Notes: a model not told the origin generated them from the sequence alone. Positions 1-9,187 are shown, counted from the stretch's first letter. The stretch: 64,000 nt of DNA from Faecalibacterium sp. (GCA_022652735.1 JALCRP010000003.1:124001-188000); one strand, 5' to 3'. Numbers and translations: made by a program.

Positions 1-1016
1 AGGAGCGCAGCATTGCCGCTTTGCGCGGCATGAACGAGCAAAATCGTGCGCATATCGCGGAGATCGAAAACGAAAAATCCGGCCGCGATACTGAGATCAA
101 GGCCAAAGAGGCTGCGATCCAGCAGGCGACGCAACAGCGTTTGGCCCGCCAGCAGGGCGAGACAGAGGCAAACGCCCGCGCCCGTCAGGCTGCCGAGGAC
201 CGCGAAAAAATGAGCCAGGAGATGGCCCGCCTCGCTGAGCGCAAAACCAACGCCGAGACGGAATACGATCAGACAATCTCCAAGCTGTGGGAGGAATATC
301 AGCTTTCGCTGACGGAGGCGGAAAAGCTTTGCATCCCGTTTGAAAGCCTCGCCCAGCTGCGCGCCGATGTGCAGGATCTGCGCAATCAGATTCGTAGCTT
401 GGGCAATGTTAACGTGGGCGCCATCGAGGAATTCAAAGAGGTCAAGGCGCGGTACGATACCCTGCATGAGCAGGTGACAGACGTGGAAAAGAGCAAGGCC
501 GAGCTGACCCGCATGATTACCGAGCTGGCCGGCCAGATGAAAACCATCTTTACCGATAACTTCCGCACCATCAACGAAAACTTTGGCCGCATCTTTGCCG
601 AGCTGTTCGGCGGCGGCACGGCCAGCCTCTATTTGGATGACGAAAACGACGTGCTGGAAACGGGCATCGAGATCCGCGTGGCGCCCCCGGGCAAGGTGAT
701 CAAAAACCTGTCGGCGCTTTCCGGCGGCGAGCAGGCGCTTGTGGCAATCAGCATCTATTTCGCCATTTTGGCTGTCAACCCGGCGCCGTTCTGTATTTTG
801 GATGAGATCGAGGCCGCGCTGGACGACGCGAACGTGATACGCTATGCGCAGTACTTACGCCGCATTACCGATAAAACGCAGTTCATCGTGATTACGCACC
901 GGCGCGGCACGATGGAAGCGGCGGATATTTTGTATGGTGTGACGATGCAGGAGGACGGCGTCTCGAAGCTGCTGCGGCTCGACCTCGAGAATGTGGACGC
1001 GACACTGATCTCCTGA
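1..1016 (+). CDS. smc: Chromosome segregation ATPase SMC, C-terminal part (5' truncated by window)
   Basis: Only the last ~337 codons are present; the reading frame is open from base 3, so the start lies outside the window. The visible part is a charged, Ala/Glu/Arg-rich coiled coil followed by the C-terminal half of the ATPase head. The ABC signature LSGGEQALVAISIYFAIL, the Walker B stretch FCILDEIEAALDD and the switch-like VITHRRGTMEAAD are all intact, as expected of SMC. SMC dimers organise and compact the chromosome together with ScpA/ScpB. ftsY follows 26 bases downstream, the usual smc-ftsY order in Bacillota. Confidence 0.95.
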   Translation, partial: ERSIAALRGMNEQNRAHIAEIENEKSGRDTEIKAKEAAIQQATQQRLARQQGETEANARARQAAEDREKMSQEMARLAERKTNAETEYDQTISKLWEEYQLSLTEAEKLCIPFESLAQLRADVQDLRNQIRSLGNVNVGAIEEFKEVKARYDTLHEQVTDVEKSKAELTRMITELAGQMKTIFTDNFRTINENFGRIFAELFGGGTASLYLDDENDVLETGIEIRVAPPGKVIKNLSALSGGEQALVAISIYFAILAVNPAPFCILDEIEAALDDANVIRYAQYLRRITDKTQFIVITHRRGTMEAADILYGVTMQEDGVSKLLRLDLENVDATLIS

Positions 1017-1042
1017 TTTTCGCCAGCCAAAGGAGGCCCTAT

Positions 1043-1972
1043 ATGGGATTGTTCGGCAAAAAGAACAAACAAAAGATGGACGACGGCCTTTCTAAAACGC
1101 GGACAGGCTTTTGGGGCAATATTGTCAACACGCTGCGCGGCAGCGAGATTGACGACGCGCTTTACGAGCAGCTGGAAGAGCAGCTTGTGCTGGCCGATAC
1201 CGGCGCAGATGTGGCCGGCGAGCTTGTAGAGGAGCTGCACGCCCGTGTGCGGCGCGATCATCTGAAAACAGGCGCCGAGGCGCTGGATGCCCTTAAGGCC
1301 ATTGTTGCCGAGGAGCTGACGCCGGAGGCGGAGATGGACCTTTCGGGCCACCCCGCTGTGGTTCTGATCATCGGCGTAAACGGCGTGGGCAAAACGACGA
1401 GCATCGCCAAGCTTGCGAACTTTTATAAGGCCGCGGGCAAAAGTGTGCTGCTGGCCGCGGGGGATACCTTCCGCGCCGCCGCGGGCGAACAGCTGGACAT
1501 CTGGGCCGAGCGCGCGGGCGTCTCAATCCTTAAAAGCGCAGATGGCGCCGACCCTGCCGCCGTCATCTTTGATGCAGTGCATTCCGCCGCGGCCAAGGGC
1601 GTTGATGTCGTGCTTTGCGATACGGCCGGCCGCCTGCATAATAAAAAGAATCTCATGGATGAGCTTTCCAAGATCAGCCGCAGCGTGAAAAAGGCCGCGC
1701 CGGAGGCCAGCGTCGAAACGCTGCTTGTGCTGGATGCGATCACCGGCCAAAACGCCATCCGGCAAGCGCAGGAGTTTGTGGCCGCCGCGGGCGCCACAGG
1801 CGTGATCTTAACCAAGCTCGACGGCACGGCCAAGGGCGGCTGCGTCGTCAGCGTAAGGCGCAAGCTGGGGCTGCCCGTGCGCTTTGTGGGCGTCGGCGAA
1901 AAGCTGGACGATCTCATTCCGTTCTCGGCCGAAGATTTCGCCGCGGCGCTGCTGGGCAAAAGCGAAACGTAA
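1043..1972 (+). CDS. ftsY: Signal recognition particle receptor FtsY
   Basis: 309 residues. SRP receptor GTPase that docks SRP-ribosome complexes at the membrane. There is a short N-terminal basic tail without the long acidic A domain of enterobacteria, then the N helical domain (about 20-95) and the G domain: P-loop GVNGVGKTT (111-119), DTAGR (193-197), TKLDG (257-261) and the closing FVGVGEKLDDL. The start is supported by AAAGGAGG spaced before the ATG. The usual GTAKGGAALS stretch reads GTAKGGCVVS here, a minor variation. It is probably cotranscribed with smc. Confidence 0.96.
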   Translation: MGLFGKKNKQKMDDGLSKTRTGFWGNIVNTLRGSEIDDALYEQLEEQLVLADTGADVAGELVEELHARVRRDHLKTGAEALDALKAIVAEELTPEAEMDLSGHPAVVLIIGVNGVGKTTSIAKLANFYKAAGKSVLLAAGDTFRAAAGEQLDIWAERAGVSILKSADGADPAAVIFDAVHSAAAKGVDVVLCDTAGRLHNKKNLMDELSKISRSVKKAAPEASVETLLVLDAITGQNAIRQAQEFVAAAGATGVILTKLDGTAKGGCVVSVRRKLGLPVRFVGVGEKLDDLIPFSAEDFAAALLGKSET

Positions 1973-2124
1973 GCTTCGTCCTGCCGCCGTGCTCGGCGCG
2001 GCAGAAAAAGGCCGGGCTTAAAATCACGCCCCGCATGGCATCTTCGGCTTTTCGGGCGGCGCGGCCTGCCATAAAACTCAAAACGGCGCTTTTACGCTGT
2101 ACTCGCTTTAGGGAGGATTCTGCC

Positions 2125-3147
2125 ATGCTGATTTGCGCGGCAACCAACAACCCCGGAAAATTAAAAGAGCTGCGCCGTATTCTGACGGCGATGGGGCATG
2201 AAGTGAAAAGCCTGAAGGAGCTGGGCATTGCCCTTGACCCAGAGGAGACGGGCACGACTTTTGCCGAAAATGCCCGCCTGAAGGCCGAAGCTTTTTGCAA
2301 GGCTTCAGGCCTCGCTACCGTGGCGGATGATTCCGGCCTGTGTGTAGCGGCTCTGGGCGGCGCGCCGGGCGTGTTCAGCGCCCGCTACTGCGGCCGCCAC
2401 GGCGACGATGAAGCCAACAACGATAAGCTGCTTGCCGCGATGAAAGACATCCCGGAAGAACAGCGCGGGGCAAAATTTGTTTCCTGCGTATGCCTGATGC
2501 TGCCCGATGGGCGGCACCTGACCTGCGAAGGCGAATGCGAGGGCGAGATCGCCGCCGCGCGCAAGCCCGGCGATTACGGCTTTGGATACGATCCGCTGTT
2601 TATTCCGCTGATGCGCGGCATACCCGGCGGGGTGCGTGCCAATCACGAATATGCAAGCTACGCCCAGCTTACGCCCGAGGAAAAGGATGCCATCAGCCAC
2701 CGCGGCGCGGCATTGGATCAGCTGGCCGAAGAACTGCCCGCTTTTTTGGCGGATGGCAGCATCCTCGCCGCCGCCAGCGCCCCGGCCAAGCTTACCGAAA
2801 ATGCACCCAACCTTTACCGCCCATTTTCCACACAGAAAAAGGAGAAAACGATGCTTACCAGTAAACAGCGCGCGATTCTGCGCGGCAAAGCCAATACGAT
2901 GGACCCGGTATTCCAGATCGGCAAAGGAGAAATCGACGAGGCCCTTGTGCAGTCGGTGCTCGATTGCCTCGCCGCGCGCGAGCTTATCAAGCTGAAGGTG
3001 CTGGAAAACAGCCCTTATTCTGCCCGTGAGGCCGCCACGCTCCTTACCGAGAAAACCGGCGCCGATTGTGTGCAGGTGATCGGCGCAAAGTTTGTGCTGT
3101 ACCTGCAAAAGAAAAAGGAAAGCCAGTACGCGGCGCTGCTGAAATGA
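2125..3147 (+). CDS. rdgB-yhbY: XTP/dITP pyrophosphatase RdgB fused in frame to CRS1-YhbY RNA-binding protein
   Basis: One uninterrupted frame of 340 residues. Residues 1-~205 are RdgB/HAM1 (ATNNPGKLKEL at the N-terminus, FAENARLKAEAF, VADDSGLCVAALGGAPGV, GDYGFGYDPLFIP, SHRGAAL), which removes deaminated purine nucleotides such as XTP and dITP. Residues 243-340 are a complete YhbY (CRM-domain) protein with the IGKGEI loop, associated with ribosome assembly. No stop codon separates them. The linker reads like a translated intergenic region, and a strong internal RBS precedes the YhbY ATG at 2851. The ATG at 2125 is preferred over 2035 because GGGAGG precedes it and the family begins there. YhbY is probably made both fused and free. 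Confidence 0.9.
   Translation: MLICAATNNPGKLKELRRILTAMGHEVKSLKELGIALDPEETGTTFAENARLKAEAFCKASGLATVADDSGLCVAALGGAPGVFSARYCGRHGDDEANNDKLLAAMKDIPEEQRGAKFVSCVCLMLPDGRHLTCEGECEGEIAAARKPGDYGFGYDPLFIPLMRGIPGGVRANHEYASYAQLTPEEKDAISHRGAALDQLAEELPAFLADGSILAAASAPAKLTENAPNLYRPFSTQKKEKTMLTSKQRAILRGKANTMDPVFQIGKGEIDEALVQSVLDCLAARELIKLKVLENSPYSAREAATLLTEKTGADCVQVIGAKFVLYLQKKKESQYAALLK
2840..2850 (+). promoter_or_regulatory. Internal ribosome binding site for YhbY
   Basis: AAGGAGAAAACG immediately upstream of the ATG at 2851, inside the uninterrupted rdgB-yhbY reading frame. Spacing of six bases after GGAG is optimal. This site is the reason to expect a separately translated YhbY. Confidence 0.75.
2851..3147 (+). 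CDS. yhbY: YhbY-type RNA-binding protein, internal start within the rdgB frame
   Basis: Internal translation unit of 98 residues nested at the 3' end of the fusion frame. It begins MLTSKQRAILRGKANTMDPV and carries the family's IGKGEI and KLKVLENS motifs, the normal full length for a stand-alone YhbY. AAAAAGGAG sits six bases before the ATG, as good as the RBS of neighbouring genes. Its stop codon overlaps the nadD start (ATGA). The free protein is inferred from the RBS; the sequence alone cannot tell whether the fused form, the free form or both accumulate. Confidence 0.75.
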   Translation: MLTSKQRAILRGKANTMDPVFQIGKGEIDEALVQSVLDCLAARELIKLKVLENSPYSAREAATLLTEKTGADCVQVIGAKFVLYLQKKKESQYAALLK

Positions 3148-3773
3148 AAATTCTGCTGTACGGCGGCACTTTTGACCCGCCGCATATCGGCCATCTGCAC
3201 AACCTGCAATCGGTTGCGGCGTGTGTGCGGCCCGATCAAGTAATTGTGATGCCGGCCGGCATCCCGCCGCATAAGGCTGCCAGCCAAACCCCTGCGCCCG
3301 CGCGCCTTGCCATGTGCGATTGTTTTTTGGCGCTGGCGGGTACCGCGGACATCCCGCGGCTGGAAGTTTCCCGCTGGGAGATCGACCGCGCAGCGGCCGG
3401 CGAGGCCAATTATACGCAGGCCACGCTGGAAATGCTGGCAAAGCGCTTCCCCGGCGCTGTGCTGTATCTGGCCGTGGGCAGCGATATGCTGCTTTCGTTT
3501 GATACGTGGCACAACTGGCGGCAGGATCTCGCGCTTGCCACGCTTGTCGTCGAAAGCCGCGAGACGGACGACGCAGCCGCGCTGCGCGCCAAAGCGGCCG
3601 AGCTTGACCCGACCGGCCAGCGTGTGTTGTTTGCCGCGGCGCCTGCGCTGCCGATGTCCTCGACGGCGCTGCGCGGCCGCCTTGCCGCGGGCGATGCCTG
3701 CGAGGATGCCTTGCCGCCAAAAGTGCGCGCCGTAATCGCGCGGCGCGGCCTTTATCGAGCCGCAAAAATCTGA
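3144..3773 (+). CDS. nadD: Nicotinate-nucleotide adenylyltransferase NadD
   Basis: 209 residues. Transfers AMP from ATP to nicotinate mononucleotide, the penultimate step of NAD synthesis. The N-terminus MKILLYGGTFDPPHIGHL holds the nucleotidyltransferase GGTFDPxHxGH signature, and the C-terminus has the ISSTxLR-type motif as MSSTALRGRL. The start at 3144 overlaps the yhbY stop by 4 bases (translational coupling), and the frame upstream of it is just translated yhbY. The neighbouring yqeK completes the common yhbY-nadD-yqeK-lytR-rsfS order of Bacillota. Confidence 0.95.
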   Translation: MKILLYGGTFDPPHIGHLHNLQSVAACVRPDQVIVMPAGIPPHKAASQTPAPARLAMCDCFLALAGTADIPRLEVSRWEIDRAAAGEANYTQATLEMLAKRFPGAVLYLAVGSDMLLSFDTWHNWRQDLALATLVVESRETDDAAALRAKAAELDPTGQRVLFAAAPALPMSSTALRGRLAAGDACEDALPPKVRAVIARRGLYRAAKI

Positions 3774-3795
3774 AGAAACACGGAGCAACGAAAAA

Positions 3796-4359
3796 GTGAC
3801 GATCGAACAAGCCAAAGCGATGGCAAAATCTACGCTGAGCGCCAAACGCTATCAGCATACGGTCAATGTAAAAAAGATGGCCGTTAAGCTCGCAAAACAG
3901 TATGATGCCGACCCGGAAAAGGCGGCGCTTGCGGCGTATCTGCATGACCTTGCCAAGGAGAAGCCCAAAGAGGAATTATTGCAGATTATGCGCGATAATG
4001 CTATAATGGCAAATAATGCCGAACAGCGCCCCGCGCCGGTTTGGCACGGTGTCTGCGCGGCCATCCTCGCAAAAACCCGCTGGGGCGTGGATGACCCGGA
4101 GATTCTCGATGCGGTGGCCTGCCATACAACGGGCCGCCCGCATATGACAAAGTTGGACAAAATTTTGTTTTTAGCCGACATGACGAGCGCCGAGCGAGAT
4201 TGGCCCGGAGTGGATGCGCTGCGCCGGCTGGAGATGGAAAGCCTCGACGCCGCGATGCGCGAGGGCTTGCGCCAGACGATCGACTTTGTAAATGCAAGCG
4301 GCAAGAAGGCAGACCCGATGTCTGCCGCCGCCTATCAGGACCTGATCGAAACCGTGTGA
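3796..4359 (+). CDS. yqeK: YqeK family HD-domain Ap4A hydrolase
   Basis: 187 residues, GTG start, 22 bases after nadD. HD-domain phosphohydrolase; family members cleave diadenosine tetraphosphate symmetrically to ADP. Metal-binding residues are visible as H21 (YQHTVNV), the H50-D51 pair in AYLHDLAKE, H84, H110 and the late D128 (FLADM). Length and context (nadD upstream, LCP gene and rsfS downstream) are typical. No unusual features. Confidence 0.9.
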   Translation: MTIEQAKAMAKSTLSAKRYQHTVNVKKMAVKLAKQYDADPEKAALAAYLHDLAKEKPKEELLQIMRDNAIMANNAEQRPAPVWHGVCAAILAKTRWGVDDPEILDAVACHTTGRPHMTKLDKILFLADMTSAERDWPGVDALRRLEMESLDAAMREGLRQTIDFVNASGKKADPMSAAAYQDLIETV

Positions 4360-4374
4360 AAGGGGAAAAAAGCG

Positions 4375-5760
4375 ATGAGTGAATCCCGTCATATCCATAC
4401 TAACCCGAACTCGTCCGACGGCTCCCGCAAAATCCGCAGAGCCCAGAGCACTTCTTCCGGCAGCCATTCGGCCTATGCCGGCAGTGAAAGATCCGGCCGC
4501 AGCGGCTATGCAAACGAGGGCTACAGCCGCCAGCCGGTGCGCCGCCCGGCCGGACAAAGTGTCGGCACGAACGGCAGCCGCAGCGGCAATGGCCGGCGCC
4601 GCCGCAAAAAGACGCCCGTCTGGGTGCCGCTGGTGGTTGTGCTGTGCGTTATCGGCATGGGCGTCGGCGTTGTGCTTGGCTATGTGAACCATATCATGTC
4701 AGCCGTCCACGATGACAACGCCGCCCAGATCGCCGATGAAGTCAAGACGGCAGAGGAATACAAGGGCGACGTTTTAGGCGTCTTGATTTGCGGCATCGAC
4801 TACGAGGAAGGCCGCACCTACGGCGCCAGCAATGACGGCCAGACCAACGATGGCATGACCGATATGATTATGTACTTCCAGTTTGACGTCAAAAACCACA
4901 AGATCAATATGCTGCAAATCCCGCGCAACACGCTTGTGGGCAAAAGCGTTACGTGCAGCGACACAACAGGCAAAACGTATAAGGCGTCGAACGGCCAAAT
5001 TAACTCCATCATGAAATCCAACGACGACGGCATGGCCGCGCTGGCGGATGTGGTGGCAAATAACTATAAACTTCCCGTCGATCACTACGCCACCGTCGAT
5101 ATGGACGCCCTGAAAGAGCTTGTCAACCGCTTTGGCGGCGTCGAGGTATATATCCCGCAGGATATTAAATCCGACGGCAGCTTCTTGCCGCAGGGCTACC
5201 ATAATCTGGACGGCAATCAGGTTGAGTTCTTTGTGCGTAACCGCCACAGCTATGCCGATCAGGACATCAGCCGTATGAACATGCAGCGCTATTTCTATGC
5301 GGGCCTGTTCAAGCGCATCCGCAGCGCAAATGTGGCCGAGATCATCAACCTCACGCCTGTTATCACCTACTTTGTCAAGACGGATATGGATGCCGCCACC
5401 TGTATCTCGCTGGGCGTGTCCTTCCTGAAGGTGGATTCGGCCGACATTTTGGTTGCGCAGACGCCGGTTTATACTGCGACGGAAAAGTACGAGACGAACT
5501 CTGTGCTTGTGCCCGACCGCACGGATATTGCCGACCTTTTGAACCAATACTATCGTGATTATACCGGCCCGATTGATGCTTCGCAGCTGAACCTCGCAGA
5601 TAATCTTGTCGGCAACACCGGCGTGGCAACCAGCGCCAATGTGCAGCGCATGGGCCAGCTCGATCAGGAGGCCAATACCGCCATCGAAAACGGCGACACC
5701 GATGTAGAGGGCGCATATACCACCGATGCCGCGCCCGATCCGAATTCCGCAGCATCCTAA
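4375..5760 (+). CDS. LytR-CpsA-Psr (LCP) family cell wall glycopolymer ligase
   Basis: 461 residues. It has a long Ser/Gly/Arg-rich cytoplasmic N-terminus (1-78), one transmembrane helix (about 80-105, VWVPLVVVLCVIGMGVGVV), then an extracellular LCP domain (about 130-330). Recognisable LCP features are the LGVLICGID strand, the T-D-M strand (GMTDMIMYFQ) and the arginine in LQIPRNTLV, plus DQDISRMNMQRYF near the end of the domain. LCP enzymes transfer lipid-linked glycopolymers to peptidoglycan. A low-complexity Asp/Ala/Thr tail ends the protein. It lies between yqeK and rsfS and is followed by a strong hairpin. Confidence 0.9.
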   Translation: MSESRHIHTNPNSSDGSRKIRRAQSTSSGSHSAYAGSERSGRSGYANEGYSRQPVRRPAGQSVGTNGSRSGNGRRRRKKTPVWVPLVVVLCVIGMGVGVVLGYVNHIMSAVHDDNAAQIADEVKTAEEYKGDVLGVLICGIDYEEGRTYGASNDGQTNDGMTDMIMYFQFDVKNHKINMLQIPRNTLVGKSVTCSDTTGKTYKASNGQINSIMKSNDDGMAALADVVANNYKLPVDHYATVDMDALKELVNRFGGVEVYIPQDIKSDGSFLPQGYHNLDGNQVEFFVRNRHSYADQDISRMNMQRYFYAGLFKRIRSANVAEIINLTPVITYFVKTDMDAATCISLGVSFLKVDSADILVAQTPVYTATEKYETNSVLVPDRTDIADLLNQYYRDYTGPIDASQLNLADNLVGNTGVATSANVQRMGQLDQEANTAIENGDTDVEGAYTTDAAPDPNSAAS

Positions 5761-5788
5761 GCGGAAAAATAACGAACGAATTTCACCC

Positions 5789-5828
5789 GCATGCACAGGC
5801 TGCCGCAAAGCGGCCTGTGCATGCTTTT
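5789..5828 (+). terminator. Hairpin with U-tract between the LCP gene and rsfS
   Basis: GCATGCACAGG pairs perfectly with CCTGTGCATGC, with an inner CCGC/GCGG stem on an AAA loop and a 3-base bulge, followed by TTTT. It sits 29 bases after the LCP stop and 17 bases before the rsfS start, so it may terminate or attenuate transcription into rsfS. Confidence 0.7.
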
Positions 5829-5844
5829 GCACACAGGAGAGAGT

Positions 5845-6240
5845 ATGGAAAATTTGAAAGACCCGCGCGCCCTCGCCGTTGCGATTGCCAAAATCCTCGA
5901 CGCCAAAAAGGCGGAATCTGTGCGCGTTTTGAAGGTGCGTGATCTCACGGCGCTTACGGATTATTTCGTGATCGCCTCCGGCACCTCGACGACGCATACC
6001 GCGGCGCTGGCCGATGAAGTGGAATTTCAGCTGGGCGAAAAAGGCGTTAAGCCGCTTTCAAGCGAAGGCTTCGATTCCAAAAACTGGGTGCTGCTGGATT
6101 ATGGCAGCGTCATCGTGCACGTTTTTGTGCCCAACACGCGCACCTATTATGATCTTGAGCACCTTTGGGCCGATGGCGAGCCGGTAGAGCTTTCCGAGCT
6201 GGAAGCCGCAGAGGCCCCGAAAACGGACAAGCCGGAATAA
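5845..6240 (+). CDS. rsfS: Ribosomal silencing factor RsfS (YbeB/Iojap)
   Basis: 131 residues. Binds uL14 on the 50S subunit and blocks subunit joining under poor nutrient conditions. The core is recognisable: KAESVRVLKVRDLTALTDYF, VIASGTSTTHTAALAD, WVLLDYGSVIVHVF and the terminal YYDLEHLW. An acidic, Glu/Ala-rich tail follows. The start at 5845 is chosen because ACAGGAGAG precedes it. The upstream in-frame ATG at 5791 lies inside the terminator stem and is unlikely to be used. Confidence 0.93.
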   Translation: MENLKDPRALAVAIAKILDAKKAESVRVLKVRDLTALTDYFVIASGTSTTHTAALADEVEFQLGEKGVKPLSSEGFDSKNWVLLDYGSVIVHVFVPNTRTYYDLEHLWADGEPVELSELEAAEAPKTDKPE

Positions 6241-6265
6241 CGCAAGCTGTGCTGTGCAAAGTGCC

Positions 6266-6293
6266 GCGCGGCGTGTGGCCGCGCAGCCTTTTT
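6266..6293 (+). terminator. Short hairpin between rsfS and leuS
   Basis: GCGCGGC pairs with GCCGCGC across a 5-base loop and is followed, after AGCC, by TTTTT. It is modest in size and could be a weak terminator after rsfS. There is too little space here (88 bases) for a T-box leader ahead of leuS. Confidence 0.5.
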
Positions 6294-6328
6294 GGATGGG
6301 AAAGAATCTTGTTTGGAGCTGATGAACG

Positions 6329-8758
6329 ATGAAGTATGATTTCAAGGCCGTTGAGGCCAAATGGCAGAAGGTGTGGGAGGATGAGAAAACCTTTCACGCC
6401 GAGATCGACCACAAAAAGCCGAAGTATTACTGCCTGGTCGAGTTTCCGTATCCTTCCGGGCAGGGCCTGCACGTAGGCCATCCGCGCAGCTATACTGCGA
6501 TGGATATTGTGGCGCGTAAGCGCCGCTTGCAGGGCTATAATGTGCTGTATCCGATGGGCTGGGATGCCTTTGGCCTGCCCACGGAAAACTACGCGATGAA
6601 AAACCACATTCATCCGCATATTGTGACGAAAAACAATGTGGCCCACTTCAAAAGCCAGCTGAAAGCGCTGGGCTTCTCCTTCGATTGGGATCGTGAGATC
6701 AATACAACCGACCCGGAGTATTATAAGTGGACCCAGTGGATCTTTTTGCAGTTGTACAAGCACGGCCTTGCCTACAAAAAGGAGATGGACGTCAACTGGT
6801 GCACGGGCTGCAAATGTGTGCTGGCCAACGAGGAAGTCGTCAACGGCGTGTGCGAGCGCTGCGGCAGCCCTGTCGTCCACCGCGATAAGAGCCAGTGGAT
6901 GCTGAAGATTACCGCTTATGCGGATAAGCTGATCGACGGGCTGGATGACCTTGATTTCATCGACCGCGTCAAAACCCAGCAGCGCAACTGGATCGGCCGC
7001 AGCCACGGCGCAGAAGTGAACTTTGGCACCACGGCCGGCGATACCCTGACCGTATATACCACGCGCTGTGATACGCTGTTCGGCGCAACGTACATGGTCG
7101 TCTCGCCCGAGCACGAGCTTGTAAAAAAGTGGCTGGCCGATGGCGCAATCCAAAACCCGGATGCCGTGAAAGCCTATCAGGCCGAGGCTGCCCGCAAGAG
7201 CGATTTTGAGCGCACCGAACTGAACAAGGAAAAGACGGGCGTGAAGCTCGAGGGTGTGCGGGGCATCAACCCTGTCAACGAAAAAGAAATCCCAATCTTC
7301 ATTTCCGATTACGTGCTGGCCACCTACGGTACCGGCGCAATCATGGCCGTGCCGGCGCACGATACGCGCGACTGGGATTTCGCCAAGAAATTTGGTCTGC
7401 CGGTTCTCGAGGTTGTCAAGGGCAAGGGCGAAAGCCACCTCGATCAGGAGGCATTTACCGATGTCGCCACGGGCACGCTTGTCAACTCCGGCTTCTTGAA
7501 CGGCCTTTCCGTCGAAGAAGCCAAAAAGACGATGATTGCGTGGCTTGAATCGAACGGCAAAGGCCACGATAAAGTAAACTATAAGCTGCGCGATTGGGTG
7601 TTCAGCCGCCAACGCTATTGGGGCGAGCCGATCCCGATGGTGCACTGTGAAAAGTGCGGCTGGCAGCCTTTGCCCGAGGATCAGCTGCCGCTGCGCCTGC
7701 CGGACATCACCGATTTTGAGCCGGGCCCCGACGGCGAAAGCCCACTGGCCCGCCATAAGGATTGGATCAAGACGACTTGCCCGTGCTGCGGCGGCCCCGC
7801 GACGCGCGAGACGGATACGATGCCCCAGTGGGCCGGCTCGTCGTGGTACTTCTTGCGCTATATGGACCCGCACTGCAAGGATGCCATCGCCAGCAAAGAG
7901 GCCCTTGATTATTGGAGCCCGGTAGATTGGTATAACGGCGGCATGGAGCATACCACGCTGCATTTGCTGTACAGCCGCTTCTGGCATCGCTTCTTGTATG
8001 ACATCGGCGCCGTGCCGAAGCCGGAGCCGTATCAAAAGCGCACTTCGCACGGCATGATCTTGGGCGAAAACGGCGAAAAAATGTCGAAGAGCCGCGGCAA
8101 CGTGGTAAACCCGGATGAAGTCGTGGATCAGTACGGCGCGGATACGATGCGCCTGTATGAGATGTTCATGGGCGATTTCGAGCAGGCTGCCCCGTGGCAG
8201 ACGGCCGCGATTTCCGGCTGCAAGCGTTTCTTGGAGCGCGTCTGGGGCCTTTCGGAAAAGCTTGTGCCCGGCGAGGGCTATCGCCCCGAAACCGAGACGC
8301 TGCTGCACCAGACAATCAAAAAGGTGACGGACGACATCGAAGTGCTCAAGATGAACACCGCCATCGCCCAGATGATGACGCTTGTCAACCGCTTTACCGA
8401 GCTTGGCGGCGCAACAAAGGCCGAGTTTGAGACGCTTTTGAAGCTGCTGAACCCGTTTGTGCCGCACATGACAGAAGAGCTTTGGAGCATGCTGGGCCAC
8501 GAGCACAGCGACCAGCTGGCCTACGAGGCTTGGCCCGTTTACGACGAAGCCAAATGCAAAGAGGCTACCATCGAGCTGGCCGTACAGGTAAACGGCAAGG
8601 TAAAGGCGCACCTGAACGTTGACGCGGACATTTCCGCCGCCGACGCCATTGCCGCCGCCAAGGCCGAGCCGGACGTTGCCGCCGCAATCGCGGGGAAAAC
8701 GATTGCCAAGGAAATCTACGTCAAGGGCCGCCTTGTCAATATCGCCGTAAAAGGCTGA
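6329..8758 (+). CDS. leuS: Leucyl-tRNA synthetase
   Basis: 809 residues, full length for bacterial LeuRS. Class I signature HVGH is at 48-51 ([17 protein letters not shown]) and KMSKS at 584-588 ([13 protein letters not shown]). Between them lie the zinc-binding-type cysteines (CTGCKCVL ... CERCGSP), the CP1 editing domain with its threonine-rich stretch ([15 protein letters not shown]) and the [13 protein letters not shown] motif. The C-terminal anticodon-binding domain ends in a short beta-rich extension ([11 protein letters not shown]). It charges tRNA-Leu and hydrolyses mischarged products. Confidence 0.97.
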   Translation: MKYDFKAVEAKWQKVWEDEKTFHAEIDHKKPKYYCLVEFPYPSGQGLHVGHPRSYTAMDIVARKRRLQGYNVLYPMGWDAFGLPTENYAMKNHIHPHIVTKNNVAHFKSQLKALGFSFDWDREINTTDPEYYKWTQWIFLQLYKHGLAYKKEMDVNWCTGCKCVLANEEVVNGVCERCGSPVVHRDKSQWMLKITAYADKLIDGLDDLDFIDRVKTQQRNWIGRSHGAEVNFGTTAGDTLTVYTTRCDTLFGATYMVVSPEHELVKKWLADGAIQNPDAVKAYQAEAARKSDFERTELNKEKTGVKLEGVRGINPVNEKEIPIFISDYVLATYGTGAIMAVPAHDTRDWDFAKKFGLPVLEVVKGKGESHLDQEAFTDVATGTLVNSGFLNGLSVEEAKKTMIAWLESNGKGHDKVNYKLRDWVFSRQRYWGEPIPMVHCEKCGWQPLPEDQLPLRLPDITDFEPGPDGESPLARHKDWIKTTCPCCGGPATRETDTMPQWAGSSWYFLRYMDPHCKDAIASKEALDYWSPVDWYNGGMEHTTLHLLYSRFWHRFLYDIGAVPKPEPYQKRTSHGMILGENGEKMSKSRGNVVNPDEVVDQYGADTMRLYEMFMGDFEQAAPWQTAAISGCKRFLERVWGLSEKLVPGEGYRPETETLLHQTIKKVTDDIEVLKMNTAIAQMMTLVNRFTELGGATKAEFETLLKLLNPFVPHMTEELWSMLGHEHSDQLAYEAWPVYDEAKCKEATIELAVQVNGKVKAHLNVDADISAADAIAAAKAEPDVAAAIAGKTIAKEIYVKGRLVNIAVKG

Positions 8759-8842
8759 TACCACAAAAGAAAGCAGGGCTTTTCGGGCGCCGCGGGGAAA
8801 GCAAAGTTTCCGTGAACTTTTTCGGATTTGTGCGGAAAACGG

Positions 8843-8871
8843 TTGACACCGCGGGGCTTGAAAGGTATAAT
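8843..8871 (+). promoter_or_regulatory. Consensus sigma-A promoter for rpsU
   Basis: TTGACA (8843-8848), 17-base spacer, TATAAT (8866-8871): both hexamers match consensus exactly. It lies 56 bases before the rpsU start and implies strong constitutive expression of bS21 independently of leuS. Confidence 0.93.
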
Positions 8872-8927
8872 AGCTAGCGTTGATACCTATGTAACAACGA
8901 AATTCCTGCCTCGAGGGAGGGAATAAA

Positions 8928-9104
8928 ATGTCGGAAATTCGTATTAAAGAGGGCGAATCGCTGGAAAGCGCACTTCGTCGCTTTAAGCGCAGCACTGCTC
9001 GCAGCGGCGTGTTGGCAGAGGTTCGTAAGCGTGAAGCTTACGAGAAGCCTTCTGTCCGCCGCAAGAAGAAGTCGGAAGCAGCCCGCAAGCGCAAGTTCAA
9101 GTAA
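8928..9104 (+). CDS. rpsU: 30S ribosomal protein bS21
   Basis: 58 residues. Small, very basic ribosomal subunit protein. It begins [20 protein letters not shown] and ends in the Lys/Arg tract [15 protein letters not shown] typical of bS21. GAGGGAGGG precedes the ATG. It stands alone as a monocistronic unit between a consensus promoter and a strong terminator. In many Bacillota rpsU is followed by yqeY; here the next gene is yqeG-like instead. Confidence 0.96.
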   Translation: MSEIRIKEGESLESALRRFKRSTARSGVLAEVRKREAYEKPSVRRKKKSEAARKRKFK

Positions 9105-9153
9105 TTGAGCTGTCTGATCGTCTGCTCGGGCTTCTGCGCCATGCAGAGCCGAC

Positions 9154-9187
9154 GTGGGGGGACCTTTTGGGTCCTCCCACTTTTTTT
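9154..9187 (+). terminator. Rho-independent terminator after rpsU
   Basis: GTGGGGGGACC pairs with GGTCCTCCCAC (one G-U pair) on a short T-rich loop and is followed by seven T residues. Strong intrinsic terminator. Confidence 0.93.

Noticed and set aside
2305-3945. 546-codon open frame antisense to rdgB-yhbY-nadD
   Set aside because: Low-complexity Arg/Ala translation across three certain genes on the plus strand; no RBS or domain.
6241-6328. Possible T-box leader for leuS
   Set aside because: Only 88 bases are available and no T-box core sequence is present; just a short hairpin.
6110-8995. 961-codon open frame antisense to leuS
   Set aside because: It is a shadow of a GC-rich, codon-biased gene; no domain is recognisable, and leuS on the other strand is certain.
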